Assembly (NCBI GenBank): GCA_033032175.1
Contig: CM065309.1
Location: 15,004,001 to 15,068,000, forward strand
Direction of reading: 5' to 3'
DNA length: 64,000 bases
Origin: Saturnia japonica
Taxonomy: Eukaryota > Arthropoda > Insecta > Lepidoptera > Saturniidae
Positions 34,293-44,859 of this stretch are shown here, piece by piece. Position 1 is the stretch's first letter. Every line of letters starts with the position of its first letter. Made by a program: the position numbers and the translations under genes. Under the pieces are notes generated by a model that was given only the letters and a program-made list of their open reading frames with translations, was not told where the DNA came from and ran no database searches.

Positions 34293-37200
34293 TTACAAAG
34301 GTAAAGGACAAACCTTTACCACAGGGCGTCGAAACTCGCTACCATTAGCTGTTTTTACGGTAACAACTCTTACCACGTTATCTGGGCCCGGATGAATTCG
34401 AACTATTCGAGCTATTTTCCACGATAAAGGAGGAAGATTAGGTTCAACCATAATAACCAAATCATTAAGTTTTAAATTAGGTACAGTTTTAAACCATTTA
34501 TTTCTCTGTTGAAGTGTGTGCAGATAATCACGTTGCCATGTACGCCAAAAGGTTTGACAAATTTTTTTTATTAACTGCCAACGAGAACGGGGGCATGTCG
34601 TTTCGTCCAATGGAGTTTCAGGCAGGCCAACGAGAGGACCACCTATAAGAAAATGACCCGGTGTGAGTACATCAGCTTCGTTTGGATCTGACGAAAGCGT
34701 ACAGAGAGGTCTCGAATTAAGAACTGCTTCGATTTTAGTAAGCACAGTAAACATTTCTTCCAATGTCAGAGTTTGCGAACCTATAACGCGTTTTAAGTGG
34801 TGCTTAGTTGATTTGATACCGCTTTCAAAGATACCTCCGAAATGAGGAGCCCCAGGCGGATTAAAATCCCATTTTATGCGTCTTACCGCAAGACCATCTG
34901 ATATATCGTTACGATTGCTAAAGAAAATGTCATAAATATCGTTCAGTTGACGATTAGAACCTATGAAATTGGTACCGCAGTCTGTAATAATCTTATTACA
35001 TATACCGCGTCGAGAAACAAATCTGTCAAGGGCTGCTAAAAAGGCTTCGGCACTAAGTTCTGTCACTACCTCGAGATGGACAGCCTTGACACTTAAACAT
35101 ATAAATAGGCACATCCACGCCTTATAAGTACGGGCATTACGACGCCTACTTTCCTTTACAATGAAAGGACCACCAAAATCGATCCCAGTAGTTTGAAAAC
35201 ATCTCCCAGGAGATAGTCTGTCAGCTGGAAGATCTCCCATGACTGGTTGTAAAATTACTGGTTTGGATTTAAAACAGTTAATGCATTTCGAAAGTCGTGA
35301 ACGAATCAAAAGTCTTATACCCAAGATCCAAAATTGTCTCTGAATAAGAGACTGCAATGTACGAGGTCCACAATGTAAATATTTAAGGTGCCAACTATCA
35401 ATTATCATTTGAGATAATGTGGAATATTTTGGCAGTAAAATCGGATGTATAGTAGCGTCGGGTAAATTAGAGTGGCGCAAACGACCCCCCACTCGCAAAA
35501 CACCATGATTATCTATAAATGGTGACAAACGTTGAATTGATTTAACACAAGTAGATCCTTGCTTTAAAGAATCGATTTCTTGTGAGAAATATTCCCTTTG
35601 AGTATGCTGAACTAAAATCCTAAGTGCATTTTCTAACTCTGTGGTGGATAACGGCAAAATATATCGCATATCTCGTTTAAGTTTTATATTTTTAACAAAT
35701 CTTAGACACCACGCGACAACCCGTTGGAGTTTTGAAAATGATGAACATTTTGCGATCACGTCAGTTAAACAATTTTCTGATTGAGCTTCTAGAAAGCAAT
35801 CTATAGAGAGCGGTTTTCGTTCTGGTAAATCCGTTTCTGAAACTAACTTCTTCTGATTTGGCCAATCGTCAAGAGGTAGACTGATCCAAGATGGACCTTT
35901 CCACCAAAGTTTGTGGGTGGCTAGCTCATCGCAAGTTGTTCCACGACTACAGACATCTGCTGGGTTTTCGCGAGTAGAAACGTGAAACCATAAGTCAGAC
36001 TCAATCAAATTTGTGATTTGTACCACGCGATTTGCGACAAACATCTTAAGGAGATGTGGTGGAGTATTAATCCATGATAAAACAGTGCTACTGTCAGTAT
36101 AGGCTCTAACAGAGTCAATTTTTATTTTTGATAGAAGTAAATTATACATGTGGCTCAGCACACGAGCCAATAAAACCGCAGCACACAGTTCAAGCCTGTT
36201 AACTGTCAACGGTTTTAAAGGTGCTATTTTAGATTTGCCTATTAGAAGACTGATCATATTTGCCTGTGGCGACGTTGTACGGACTACACAAAGGTAGACA
36301 CAGCAGCCGTAACCTTTAGAACTTCCGTCGCAGAATCCTACAAGATGTATCTGCATTGGATCTGGAGGTAAAATCAAACGAGGCAATCTAATGTTTTGCA
36401 AATCCGCCAAGTTGGCTGCAAGAAGATGCCATTGCTTAGCTAAATATTTGGGGATTGATTCATCCCATGTGAGATTTAACCTGCACATTTCTTGCATAAG
36501 CATCTTGGCAGAAAATACAATTGGACAAATCCAACCTAGCGGATCGAAAATCCTAGCAATGGTTGACAAAATTGACCGCTTGGTGAATTCAAGCTTGAAG
36601 TCATCCGAAAAGGTATAAGAAAAATGATCATTGGAAGGATCCCATTTAATTCCAAGAATTTTAAGTATATGGTCATTAGCAGACTCCATAAATAAATTAG
36701 GAGATTGATAATGCGCAGGTGGTATATCAGAAAGCAACTCGCAATGATTACTACTCCATTTACGGAGTTCAAATTTTCCTAAATTTAGTAAGGCTATTAG
36801 CTCGTTCTTAAGCTCAATTGCCTTTTGTAAAGTAGACTGCCCTGTAGTAATATCATCCATGAATATTTCTTCACGCAGAACTGATGCAGCATGAGGAAAT
36901 TTAGATTCATGATCGTTCGCGAGTTGTCGTAGAGTCCTTATGGCTAAATAAGGTGAACTGGCTACCCCATAAGTTAAAGTATTTAACTCATATTCCTTTA
37001 TTGATTCGTTAGCAGATTCACGCCACAATATGTGTTGATAACACCTATCTTCAGGGCGAATTAGTATCTGACGATACATTTTACATATGTCTGCTGTAAA
37101 TACAACCACGTGCAGGCGAAACTTGGTTATCAAATCTATAATATCAATCTGAAGTTTCGGACCTACGTGAACAATGTCGTTTAGAGAATTGTTATTTGTT

Positions 37201-39587
37201 GTGCGACAGCTAGCATCGAAAACCACTCGAAGCCGTGTGGAAGTGTTATCCGGTTTCACGACACAATGATGGGGAATAATACATGCGCTATCAGTAGACG
37301 AAGTTTCAACTGGTTGCATGTGACCTAACTGTTCGTACTGACGCATAAATTCGACATATTGTGTTTGAATGTCCGGATCACGAGCAAGTCGTTTTTCCAG
37401 ATTAAGCAAACGATTTAAGGCTTGTCGGTTTGACTCGCCTAAGTGACAAAAATTATCCTTCAACATAATGGGTACAACGTATCGTCCATCAGGATTACGG
37501 TAATGATTATTTTTATAATTTTGTTCGCAAATAGCATCTTCTGGGGCACAGATGATTGCCTTAGGTGGCTCTTCAGTCTCCCAGAACTTTTGAATTACAT
37601 TATCGAGAGCTAGAGTGGATACTAACAGCGAAGTGACTTCCTTACTAGGCGAACGTAGACTGGAGTGCTCTAATTGGCCCGTAATGACCCAACCAAATAC
37701 ACTACCGAGAGCACACGGAATTCCGGGGCCTGGATCAAAGCGGGTACCGTCATAGATACGGTCGTAACATTCTACACCAAGAAGTAAATCCACGCGGCAT
37801 GGTTTGTCAAATGTTTCGTCAGCTAAGTTGAGATGACTGTAAAGTTCTCTAAGCGATGAAGGCAAAGCTCTCCCTGGCATATTTGAGGAAATTTTCTGGA
37901 TAACAATTAAAGGTAAATTAAATTGAAGCGTTTTGCTATTCCGAGGCATGATCGAACAAAACGTAACTCCCTTAATATCATGTATCGATTTTTCACCTAG
38001 TCCAGTAACAGAAACATTACATTTTTGTACCTTCAGACCGAGCCTCCGGGCACAAGAACTAGTAATAAACGAATCCATAGAACAACTATCGATGAGAGCG
38101 CGCGCATGATGCATGACGTCATTCGTACCCCAAATTCGCACTAATGCAGAACCTAAAATTTTAGTTGACAAATTGCTTGGCCAATCGGCCGCGCTTGTTA
38201 ACGCCGTTGAATCCTGAATTAATTTCTCAGTAACAATCTGAGCGGACGAACCTATAGTAAGGGAACTGGCCGACTGCTCACTCGCAGTAGGCGATTCCAC
38301 CTGTAAAAATGTACTAGTGGTAGGGCTGGAAACGTCTACGTGTAACAACGTATTATGCCGTGTACCACAAATGGAACAATTTATTTTAGAAGAACACGAA
38401 ATAGAACTGTGTCCCGATCTCAAACAATTTGAACATAATTTTAACTCTTGAATTAATTTAATACGCGAAGTAACATTCATTTTTTGAAATTTAAAGCATT
38501 TATAAATACTATGTGAAAAATTGCAGCATGGGCATAATAATTTCGTTTGTTGATCAGTAGTTGAAGAAACAAACGAAGACTTCGGTTTTTTATTTAGCGG
38601 ACTGTAAAGTTTATTTTGAATTTGTTTAGAATTTACACTTGTTGACTTTGGTACTTTGGTAACTTCTAGTATTTTAATGTAATTTTGTAAAAACTTTAAT
38701 AATTCATCAAATGTAGGTATTTCATTTTTGTTTTGTAACTCGAAACGTTGGCGAGTGTCGTTGTCGATAACACGGGAAGCAATGTAAAATAAAATGTATT
38801 CACCGAGCGAATCAATATTGAGCGCGCGAAGCGCATTTACACTTTCAAATAAAGTATTCGTAATCGAGTTTAAATCATTAAGTGACGATTTATGCAACGG
38901 GATAAGGTTAACCATTTTATCGAGATAATTAGTGGCTAGCAGTCGCTTATTGTCATAACGATCGAGAAGAGCGTTGAAAACAACATTATAATTACAAGCG
39001 GTTAACGGAACTCCCTTAGCTATTGTTAAGGCGAAGCCTGACAAATAAGAAATTAAATAGTGAAATTTTTCCATGTTCGACAGTGACTTGTTTTCATGTA
39101 TCAAGGGCAAGTAGCTATCTTTGAACGTTGGCCAGTTCTCAATATTGCCATCAAACGATGGTATTTGTAATTTCGGTAAACGTATTTGAGGCTTGTACTC
39201 AACCGCACTAGTGAGGGCTGGAACCTTTGGAGAACTTGCATCTGAGTTATCTGTGTCAAATATCGATTCTGCTATTTGAATTATATTATAGTATAAATCG
39301 TCGAAAGAATCTAATATTTGCGTATTAGCTTCAACTTCAAATCCGTATTCTAAATTTTTTTGATCAATCGTTTGACTAATTTCATAAAAGTTATCTCTTA
39401 TAGTATTAATGTTTTTATATCTCGCACGGAAATTTGATAATTTCGACTTATCGTGTGTAACTTGAGTAGACAAATCATATAAAATTTGAATTGAACGAAA
39501 GTCATGTTGTCGTCGGGAAACAAGAGTTTTTATTTCTGCTTCGACTCTTTTGTTTACATTTTCAACTGGTTTCGACATGGCAAACAC
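34293..39587 (-). CDS. BEL/Pao gag-pol polyprotein, 1764 residues
   Basis: This single-frame polyprotein makes the capsid and the enzymes for reverse transcription and integration. In order: a gag region with a DUF1759-type segment (about 135-300); zinc knuckles at 385-398 (CSNCLRSGHSSISC) with further Cys/His pairs at 352-355 and 404-416; and an aspartic protease at about 495-615 (LIDSCS, D500). The reverse transcriptase spans about 780-950, with D832 in FTADICKMYRQ and FMDD at 909-912. RNase H follows with D1087, E1133, D1165 and D1211. Integrase has a H1400/H1405/C1435/C1438 zinc site and catalytic D1470, D1536 and E1588. A DUF5641-type C-terminus (1690-1764) ends the protein. Length fits the family. 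Oddities: the protease reads DSC where D-S/T-G is usual, and the polymerase box is FMDD rather than YVDD. A second Met at residue 4 could be the true start. Confidence 0.97.
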   Translation of the reverse strand: MFAMSKPVENVNKRVEAEIKTLVSRRQHDFRSIQILYDLSTQVTHDKSKLSNFRARYKNINTIRDNFYEISQTIDQKNLEYGFEVEANTQILDSFDDLYYNIIQIAESIFDTDNSDASSPKVPALTSAVEYKPQIRLPKLQIPSFDGNIENWPTFKDSYLPLIHENKSLSNMEKFHYLISYLSGFALTIAKGVPLTACNYNVVFNALLDRYDNKRLLATNYLDKMVNLIPLHKSSLNDLNSITNTLFESVNALRALNIDSLGEYILFYIASRVIDNDTRQRFELQNKNEIPTFDELLKFLQNYIKILEVTKVPKSTSVNSKQIQNKLYSPLNKKPKSSFVSSTTDQQTKLLCPCCNFSHSIYKCFKFQKMNVTSRIKLIQELKLCSNCLRSGHSSISCSSKINCSICGTRHNTLLHVDVSSPTTSTFLQVESPTASEQSASSLTIGSSAQIVTEKLIQDSTALTSAADWPSNLSTKILGSALVRIWGTNDVMHHARALIDSCSMDSFITSSCARRLGLKVQKCNVSVTGLGEKSIHDIKGVTFCSIMPRNSKTLQFNLPLIVIQKISSNMPGRALPSSLRELYSHLNLADETFDKPCRVDLLLGVECYDRIYDGTRFDPGPGIPCALGSVFGWVITGQLEHSSLRSPSKEVTSLLVSTLALDNVIQKFWETEEPPKAIICAPEDAICEQNYKNNHYRNPDGRYVVPIMLKDNFCHLGESNRQALNRLLNLEKRLARDPDIQTQYVEFMRQYEQLGHMQPVETSSTDSACIIPHHCVVKPDNTSTRLRVVFDASCRTTNNNSLNDIVHVGPKLQIDIIDLITKFRLHVVVFTADICKMYRQILIRPEDRCYQHILWRESANESIKEYELNTLTYGVASSPYLAIRTLRQLANDHESKFPHAASVLREEIFMDDITTGQSTLQKAIELKNELIALLNLGKFELRKWSSNHCELLSDIPPAHYQSPNLFMESANDHILKILGIKWDPSNDHFSYTFSDDFKLEFTKRSILSTIARIFDPLGWICPIVFSAKMLMQEMCRLNLTWDESIPKYLAKQWHLLAANLADLQNIRLPRLILPPDPMQIHLVGFCDGSSKGYGCCVYLCVVRTTSPQANMISLLIGKSKIAPLKPLTVNRLELCAAVLLARVLSHMYNLLLSKIKIDSVRAYTDSSTVLSWINTPPHLLKMFVANRVVQITNLIESDLWFHVSTRENPADVCSRGTTCDELATHKLWWKGPSWISLPLDDWPNQKKLVSETDLPERKPLSIDCFLEAQSENCLTDVIAKCSSFSKLQRVVAWCLRFVKNIKLKRDMRYILPLSTTELENALRILVQHTQREYFSQEIDSLKQGSTCVKSIQRLSPFIDNHGVLRVGGRLRHSNLPDATIHPILLPKYSTLSQMIIDSWHLKYLHCGPRTLQSLIQRQFWILGIRLLIRSRLSKCINCFKSKPVILQPVMGDLPADRLSPGRCFQTTGIDFGGPFIVKESRRRNARTYKAWMCLFICLSVKAVHLEVVTELSAEAFLAALDRFVSRRGICNKIITDCGTNFIGSNRQLNDIYDIFFSNRNDISDGLAVRRIKWDFNPPGAPHFGGIFESGIKSTKHHLKRVIGSQTLTLEEMFTVLTKIEAVLNSRPLCTLSSDPNEADVLTPGHFLIGGPLVGLPETPLDETTCPRSRWQLIKKICQTFWRTWQRDYLHTLQQRNKWFKTVPNLKLNDLVIMVEPNLPPLSWKIARIVRIHPGPDNVVRVVTVKTANGSEFRRPVVKVCPLPL

Positions 39588-40041
39588 TAATCATTAACTG
39601 CACAACTCCAACAAAATAGAAAATAAATAAAACAAAAGTAAAATATTTGTAACTAGCGAGTGTCGTCGCCTTAACAAGTTTTTAATAAATACCTACCTCA
39701 CTTTTATTGTGTATATCTAAATAACTTTGTTAATGTACAACGTAACGTTTACATTTAGTTAACACGTTTAATTCTATGTTATTTAAATAGATAGCATGAT
39801 TTTTATTCCGAGTACATACAATCTTACCTAAATTTGCCAATCGTACACCCAGGATCAGATGGATAAATAGGTAGGTAGATTGAAAACACTACATGATAAA
39901 AATAAATTCTTGAACAAGTTTTGAAGTAACAACGTAATATGAGTTGTTGAACTAACTAATGATAATTGAATGACTATTGTTTCTTTTGAAATTAAGTAAA
40001 AAGCGGAATAGTCATAATTTTACTGATTCAATGTTACTGAA

Positions 40042-40059
40042 TCCGTCTCGTAAGGACCA
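40042..40059 (-). other. Primer binding site, probable
   Basis: On the minus strand TGGTCCTTACGAGACGGA begins nine bases inside the 5' LTR edge. It is complementary to a tRNA 3' end closing in CCA. The '...AAGGACCA' tip recalls tRNA-Tyr, but the match from memory is imperfect, so the primer is not assigned. Confidence 0.55.
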
Positions 40060-40068
40060 ATTTTTGAA

Positions 40069-40502
40069 TGGATGATACTGGCCGCTTACCAGAGCAAGCT
40101 AGCTATTTCAAACATCTGTTCGTAGGATGCTAGAATACAAGTTAATCACAACCAAGAGGATGCGACGACTGGAAAGACTTAGAAAGAAGCAGTAGGGGGA
40201 CTTACCACGTATCCTGGTTGTATCTGCCACGATCCGAGGGTGCACCCTGAACTTCCTCACACGTCTTGAACAGTCTAAAACACTTCTAGAGCACTAGAAA
40301 GACGTATTTCACCAGCTTTCCGATAGTTATAATTAATTTACAACGAAATTATGCAGAGCGTGTGTGTCACTGCAGTTCCGCGGCGGCCATTACCGTTTTC
40401 GGTTTACGAAGAAATGCGCGGCAGATTTGCGCGCGTATTTTAAATACAATTGTGCCCCCAAGGAATTGGAGAAATTAGAAAGGGAAAAGGGATGTCGCAA
40501 CA
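40069..40502 (-). repeat. BEL/Pao 5' LTR
   Basis: 434 bp, the promoter-bearing copy for the minus-strand transcript. See the 3' LTR for the differences. It is followed outward by AAAAT, the target duplication. Confidence 0.96.
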
Positions 40503-40507
40503 AAAAT

Positions 40508-42054
40508 ATAACAATATTTTTCCAATATTGTGATTAATGAATTTCGATAAGTCGAGAAGGTGTTCCAATATTAAATACTATATCGCTTATAACTTTGTTA
40601 TTATTTCAGAAGTGGGTAATATTTTTTCATAATTATATTGGTTTCTTTATCTTACAATAAGATAAACTTTCTACGATTTATATTATGTTACTACATGAAT
40701 ATGTAAACCTATTTGTACGCTAAACAAAACGTTAAGGGAATGTCCCCTTGGGTTGACAGATGATGTTAGAGGCAATTAATCTTAACCAAATAAACGAGCG
40801 AACTGTGGGTTTCGCGTCTACGTCTTAATGACAACGAACTCTTTGGCCCGTCAGTACGTCTGGTATTCGAAGCCTTTCGTGGGAAATTTAAAACGAACCA
40901 TATTCATCTTGCTATTTTTAATGAGTAAATGAATTATGGTCTTATTTATTCTATATTAACGATGAAACATGTAATTGAGGAACCCCAAATGTTTTTAATT
41001 TCACACATAATTTGAAAACATTAACACTATATTAAGCATTTTAATATCAACACTGTCAAAGAATGATTACAACTAGAAATATAGGAACTTAACTTGGTCT
41101 TACCGAGTAAAAGTCATGGCTCTGCTTATTTTTATACTAGTTCTTGAAAATGATTGCACTGTACACGCCACAGCTAACAATCGGAGGACTGTCTATATTA
41201 TTAACGTACCGTACCATCCTAACTCTATCAACAGCATTTGAAATCTTTTAGATGGTAACATAAAAGTAAAAATAATTCTGTAAACAATTATTTTACATTT
41301 GCAAAAAAATTATTTTACACATTATTGATATCTCTTTAAACAATTTTTCACAAAATCCCCAAAATCTTAACCTATTATAAATAATTGGTGTCTATTAAAG
41401 CTTTATTGAATCTACTTCTAATTTTTATGTTGATTGCGTGTGAGTATGTTTCGATCTTATAAAACAAGTTTTTTCGAAATATGTAATAATACTTGCAAGA
41501 TAAATAGATATTTTATTTTTCTATTAGTGATTTATACATTTACCCTGTAACCCTTTTGTGAACCTCTACAGACATTATTGAACAACAAGAAGTTGAACAA
41601 AGTGACCATAAAACAAATGTAATCCCTCGTTTTCTACCAAATGACCATTCCGAAAACATTTAATGACATTTGGCAGGATTCCTTTCATTGTCAGCATATC
41701 GTCTGATTTACACGGCGCAATATTTTAGATGTGTGATCCGCACGTTATACGAGTTTCATGTTAACGGTGGCATTATTATGCGGGTTTCGGTACGGCCGTG
41801 TGACGAGGTGTGTTGAATGAGCAAAGTTATAATAAGTTGGACCCTTCGCTTCCACCGGAGCATTGTCTTTTGATCCGATATGACATCACGATCCTATCAA
41901 AACTAGGCTAAGTTTTTGGAACAGAGATTACCGTGGTAACGACGTAATGTGTTCACACGCAACAAGTTTGTTTTCCCAAATTGTAAGTTATTGAAATTTC
42001 TTTTAGCTATATTGCAAAGTAGCTAAATCTTTTAATGTATTTTTAAATCTATAT
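40508..42054. other. No recognisable gene
   Basis: AT-rich, apart from moderately GC-richer patches at 40780-40880 and 41690-41960. No ORF or repeat is supported. Confidence 0.45.
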
Positions 42055-42290
42055 AAAAATATAATAAAGCGGAAAAGTTTTTTTGTTTGTTTGTTTTTTA
42101 CATGCTAATCTCTGGAACTACCACACGCGTTCGAAACATTTTTGTATATGTATGTGATAGCCAGATTTACGAGGTATAGGCTATCTAACATTATGCTACG
42201 ATAATCTGACGATCTGAAATTTTGGACTACACGAACGATTTTGATATCAGACTAATCGTCTCACGCTGCTTCACCTATTGTGACAATAAT
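42055..42290 (+). repeat. Helitron-like 5' fragment ('aatctctggaact' family)
   Basis: Carries 'ataataaagcggaaaag', 'tgtttgtttgttt', 'gctaatctctggaactac' and 'ggtataggctatctaac', as in the copies at 24620 and 60527. The 3' end is lost. Confidence 0.6.
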
Positions 42291-42384
42291 AATCGAGTTC
42301 CGTAGTATATTCTATGAATTATTTATAAAAAACAATTTTTTTAACTTAAATTAATTTTAATGAAAATGAAACTAGGGATTTTTT

Positions 42385-42636
42385 TTATTTTTCTAAATTT
42401 TCTTCAGGAACTAAACCGGTGTACTCCCTGGTACAAGTTGCCGCTGGTAACCGCTGTCCTGGACCACCTGGAACATAGAAATATAATTAATTAGTTGTAA
42501 ATTTTAGTTTTTTAATTATAAAAAAAATTAACTGACCCACATCCACCCGTTTATACCATCAGACGCGTCTCGGCGCCACGGACACGGAGATATAACTATG
42601 TCCCGGAAATTCCCACCGGAAATGGGTCAAAAATCG

Positions 42637-42684
<48 letters not shown>

Positions 42685-42943
42685 AATATTAAAGACCGCC
42701 CTCGCGCCCATTTCTCTTCATATCGAGCAGGTTTACTTTCACTATACCTACACATAAAACACTTAAACTATAGCACCTAGGAGCAAAATTTAAACGGCTT
42801 TATATTCACACAAAAAAATAGCTATCATATAAAATAAAAATACAAATTTAAATCAAAAATAATAAAATTAAATAATATTTATAAAAATTAATAAATAAAA
42901 CTTACCTGCAGCTTGAAACAAGATAGGACTTGAGCAGCGAGAC
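42385..42943 (-). CDS. Possible two-exon coding unit, 3' end of a gene (candidate)
   Basis: Two minus-strand blocks look like exons. 42943-42906 (38 nt) is preceded by 'ttttattttcag' and followed by 'gtaag'. 42467-42385 (83 nt) is preceded by 'tctatgttccag' and ends in TAA. The phases agree: the blocks read SRCSSPILFQAA then GGPGQRLPAATCTREYTGLV and on to ENLEK and a stop. Both blocks are GC-richer than the AT-rich DNA around them. I do not recognise the protein. The 440-bp intervening piece contains a 47-base A run on the + strand, so a retroposon may have landed in the intron. Because repeats flank it, these could be relic exons of an element. Confidence 0.3.
42510..42700 (+). repeat. GC-rich segment ending in a 47-base poly-A (possible retroposon)
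   Basis: A GC-rich tract ('cgcgtctcggcgccacgg') runs into an uninterrupted A run at 42637-42683, as in a poly-A-tailed retroposed sequence on the + strand. The 5' limit and family are unknown. The run translates as a lysine stretch only by accident. Confidence 0.4.
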
Positions 42944-43088
42944 CTGAAAATAAAAGAAACAATGAAAAGATTATTAATTAACTACTATATTTCAGATTTA
43001 GATATTAATTAGATATAATTAGGTTGTAGATTTTTATAGTGGGATATATCGTTTTATGATATATTCCCGTTTTGACTTTATAATTATC

Positions 43089-43823
43089 CTAGCTGTGCCC
43101 CGCGGTTTCACCCGCGGTTTAGAAGAAATCACTGATTGATTGATTATTTATAATACTTCAATAAAGACAATATTTTTATCGGGCGACCAGATGGTCACAT
43201 CGCGGCATCGCAAGACTCGTTTGCGCCGCTAACTACTATAGACATAGACCCGAGCCGAGTGTTGATTTATTTTAATTTTGTATATTATTGTCTCTCAAAC
43301 TATGCGTCTAAATAAAATGCCGTAAAAGACGAAGTTTATCTTCATTATAATTTTTTTTTTTTTTTTAATGATGTAACTTTTGTTCGTAAGGATTAATATG
43401 CCATGCTTAAAAATAATGCTCATATATTAATTTTTAAACTTCAGCAAAAAAAAATTGCAAAATACCTTATTGTGTCTCATGTATGATAGATAGATATATG
43501 CTTTTGCTCACTTTTTTTATATATGCTAATGGCCAATATTGTTGTAGAACATTATATTGACGTATCATTAACCATTAAGCCAGCGCATGCGGCTAAAGCA
43601 GTTCGTGAAGGCTTTGACTTCCGACTTACGTAACAAAAATCAATATTTAAGGCTAGCTAGAAACTGTAGCCTAAAGTTATATAACCTATACTATTCCTCG
43701 TCAGTATGGCTATCATATAAAACAATAATTTTTCGATCCGAATGGTAGTTCCAGAGATTAGCGTTTTTAAACAAACAAACCAAAAACTTTTCCGCTTTAT
43801 TACATTATAAGTATTAGTATAGA
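43089..43823 (-). mobile_element. Helitron-like non-autonomous element, minus strand, full length
   Basis: On the minus strand it begins TCTATACTAATACTTATAAT and ends with a GC stem and CTAG ('ccgcggggcacagctag'). It is 735 bp. It aligns with 30268-30911 and, in the other orientation, with 46130-46555. No coding sequence. Confidence 0.7.
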
Positions 43824-44460
43824 TTTTACGTTTTTTTTTCCTTACCATTTCAAATTTCGAACTCTACGTCCCTATGAGGCCGGGCCCTAAAAGTGCCATA
43901 ACCTCTTTAAGCTTAGAAACCTTCAAATGAGGTACTAATATAGTACGGTGACTTTCGAGACATTCTAGTTTAAAGAGTATTTGCTTAGGTTTTTAAGCGA
44001 GTTCAACCTTTTTTGCATTAAATCGGATTGAGTTTTCAATCATGTGTCAAAATAAAATGTAATTTAAATCAATAGCACTAAGGAGTATTGATATCAACTT
44101 CGAAGCAAATTTCCGCCAAAATAACATTCTACCCCTTTTTAACCCCGTTAGAGGATGAATTTCAATAATATACCGAAACACGTCTTCAATGTAAATTCTA
44201 TTAAGAAAGTTTTATGCAAAATTTGAAGTAGATTGGACCAAGGAATCACGTTGTCCCATACAAACTTTACCCCACTTTTTCACCTCCTTAAGGGTAGAAT
44301 TTCGGAAAGCCCTTTCTTATCGGATGCTTACGTCATACAAAAAAAAACACCCTCCAAGTTTCAGGTCTCTACGATCAGCGGTTTAGGCTGTGCGTTGATC
44401 CGTCAGTCATTCAGGACAAAGAATTTTTTTATATGTATAGATTGTGACACACTATTGTGC
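43824..44460 (+). repeat. Degenerate lepidopteran repeat
   Basis: Contains 'ccctccaagtttcaggtctc' and 'cgatcagcggtttaggctgtg', and later a cagtcattcaggaca segment. This wording is common in moth interspersed repeats. Class is not determined. The 78-codon frame at 44233-44469 is incidental. Confidence 0.45.
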
Positions 44461-44859
44461 AATTACTAATTGACCAAATAGTCGCTATTGACAGAAAACA
44501 TAATATTATATACTATAAGGAATTAATTAACTGACAAAAGTGGATAGTATATAGTGGTAGTATAGGTGGATAAAATGTTATCGCCTACTAAAAACTTAAC
44601 TATACAATAAAATTAACAAAGTATGTTTATATAAATTTTACAAAAAAAAAAAAAAATTACTTCAACAGCTGGATAGTCAGCAATGCGACCGGACGAAAGG
44701 AAGAAACACCCAGTCCTGAAGGAAAAGCATTGTGTGCCGGATAAATTTGAAAAGCAGGGCGACCAAATTATATTAAGAAGCGAAGCAACAATTATAATTA
44801 TCAGGAAATCTTGGAACAACTGTAAGGGACACGGTCATTAATAATTTGGGCGAAATGCA

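Larger units (their letters stand above)
33659..40502 (-). mobile_element. BEL/Pao LTR retrotransposon, full length, 6844 bp
   Basis: Two 434-bp direct repeats (33659-34092 and 40069-40502) enclose one long minus-strand gag-pol frame. LTRs start TGTTGCGAC and end ATCATCCA on the minus strand. The 5-bp target duplication AAAAT is present at 33654-33658 and 40503-40507. A purine-rich tract and a tRNA-like primer site are in the expected places. The LTRs differ at six positions, five of them contiguous, and the coding frame is unbroken, so the insertion is recent and possibly competent. No env-like frame follows pol. Confidence 0.97.

Noticed and set aside
42598..42780. 60-codon frame with a lysine run
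   Set aside because: Created by the 47-base poly-A. No coding signal on either side.
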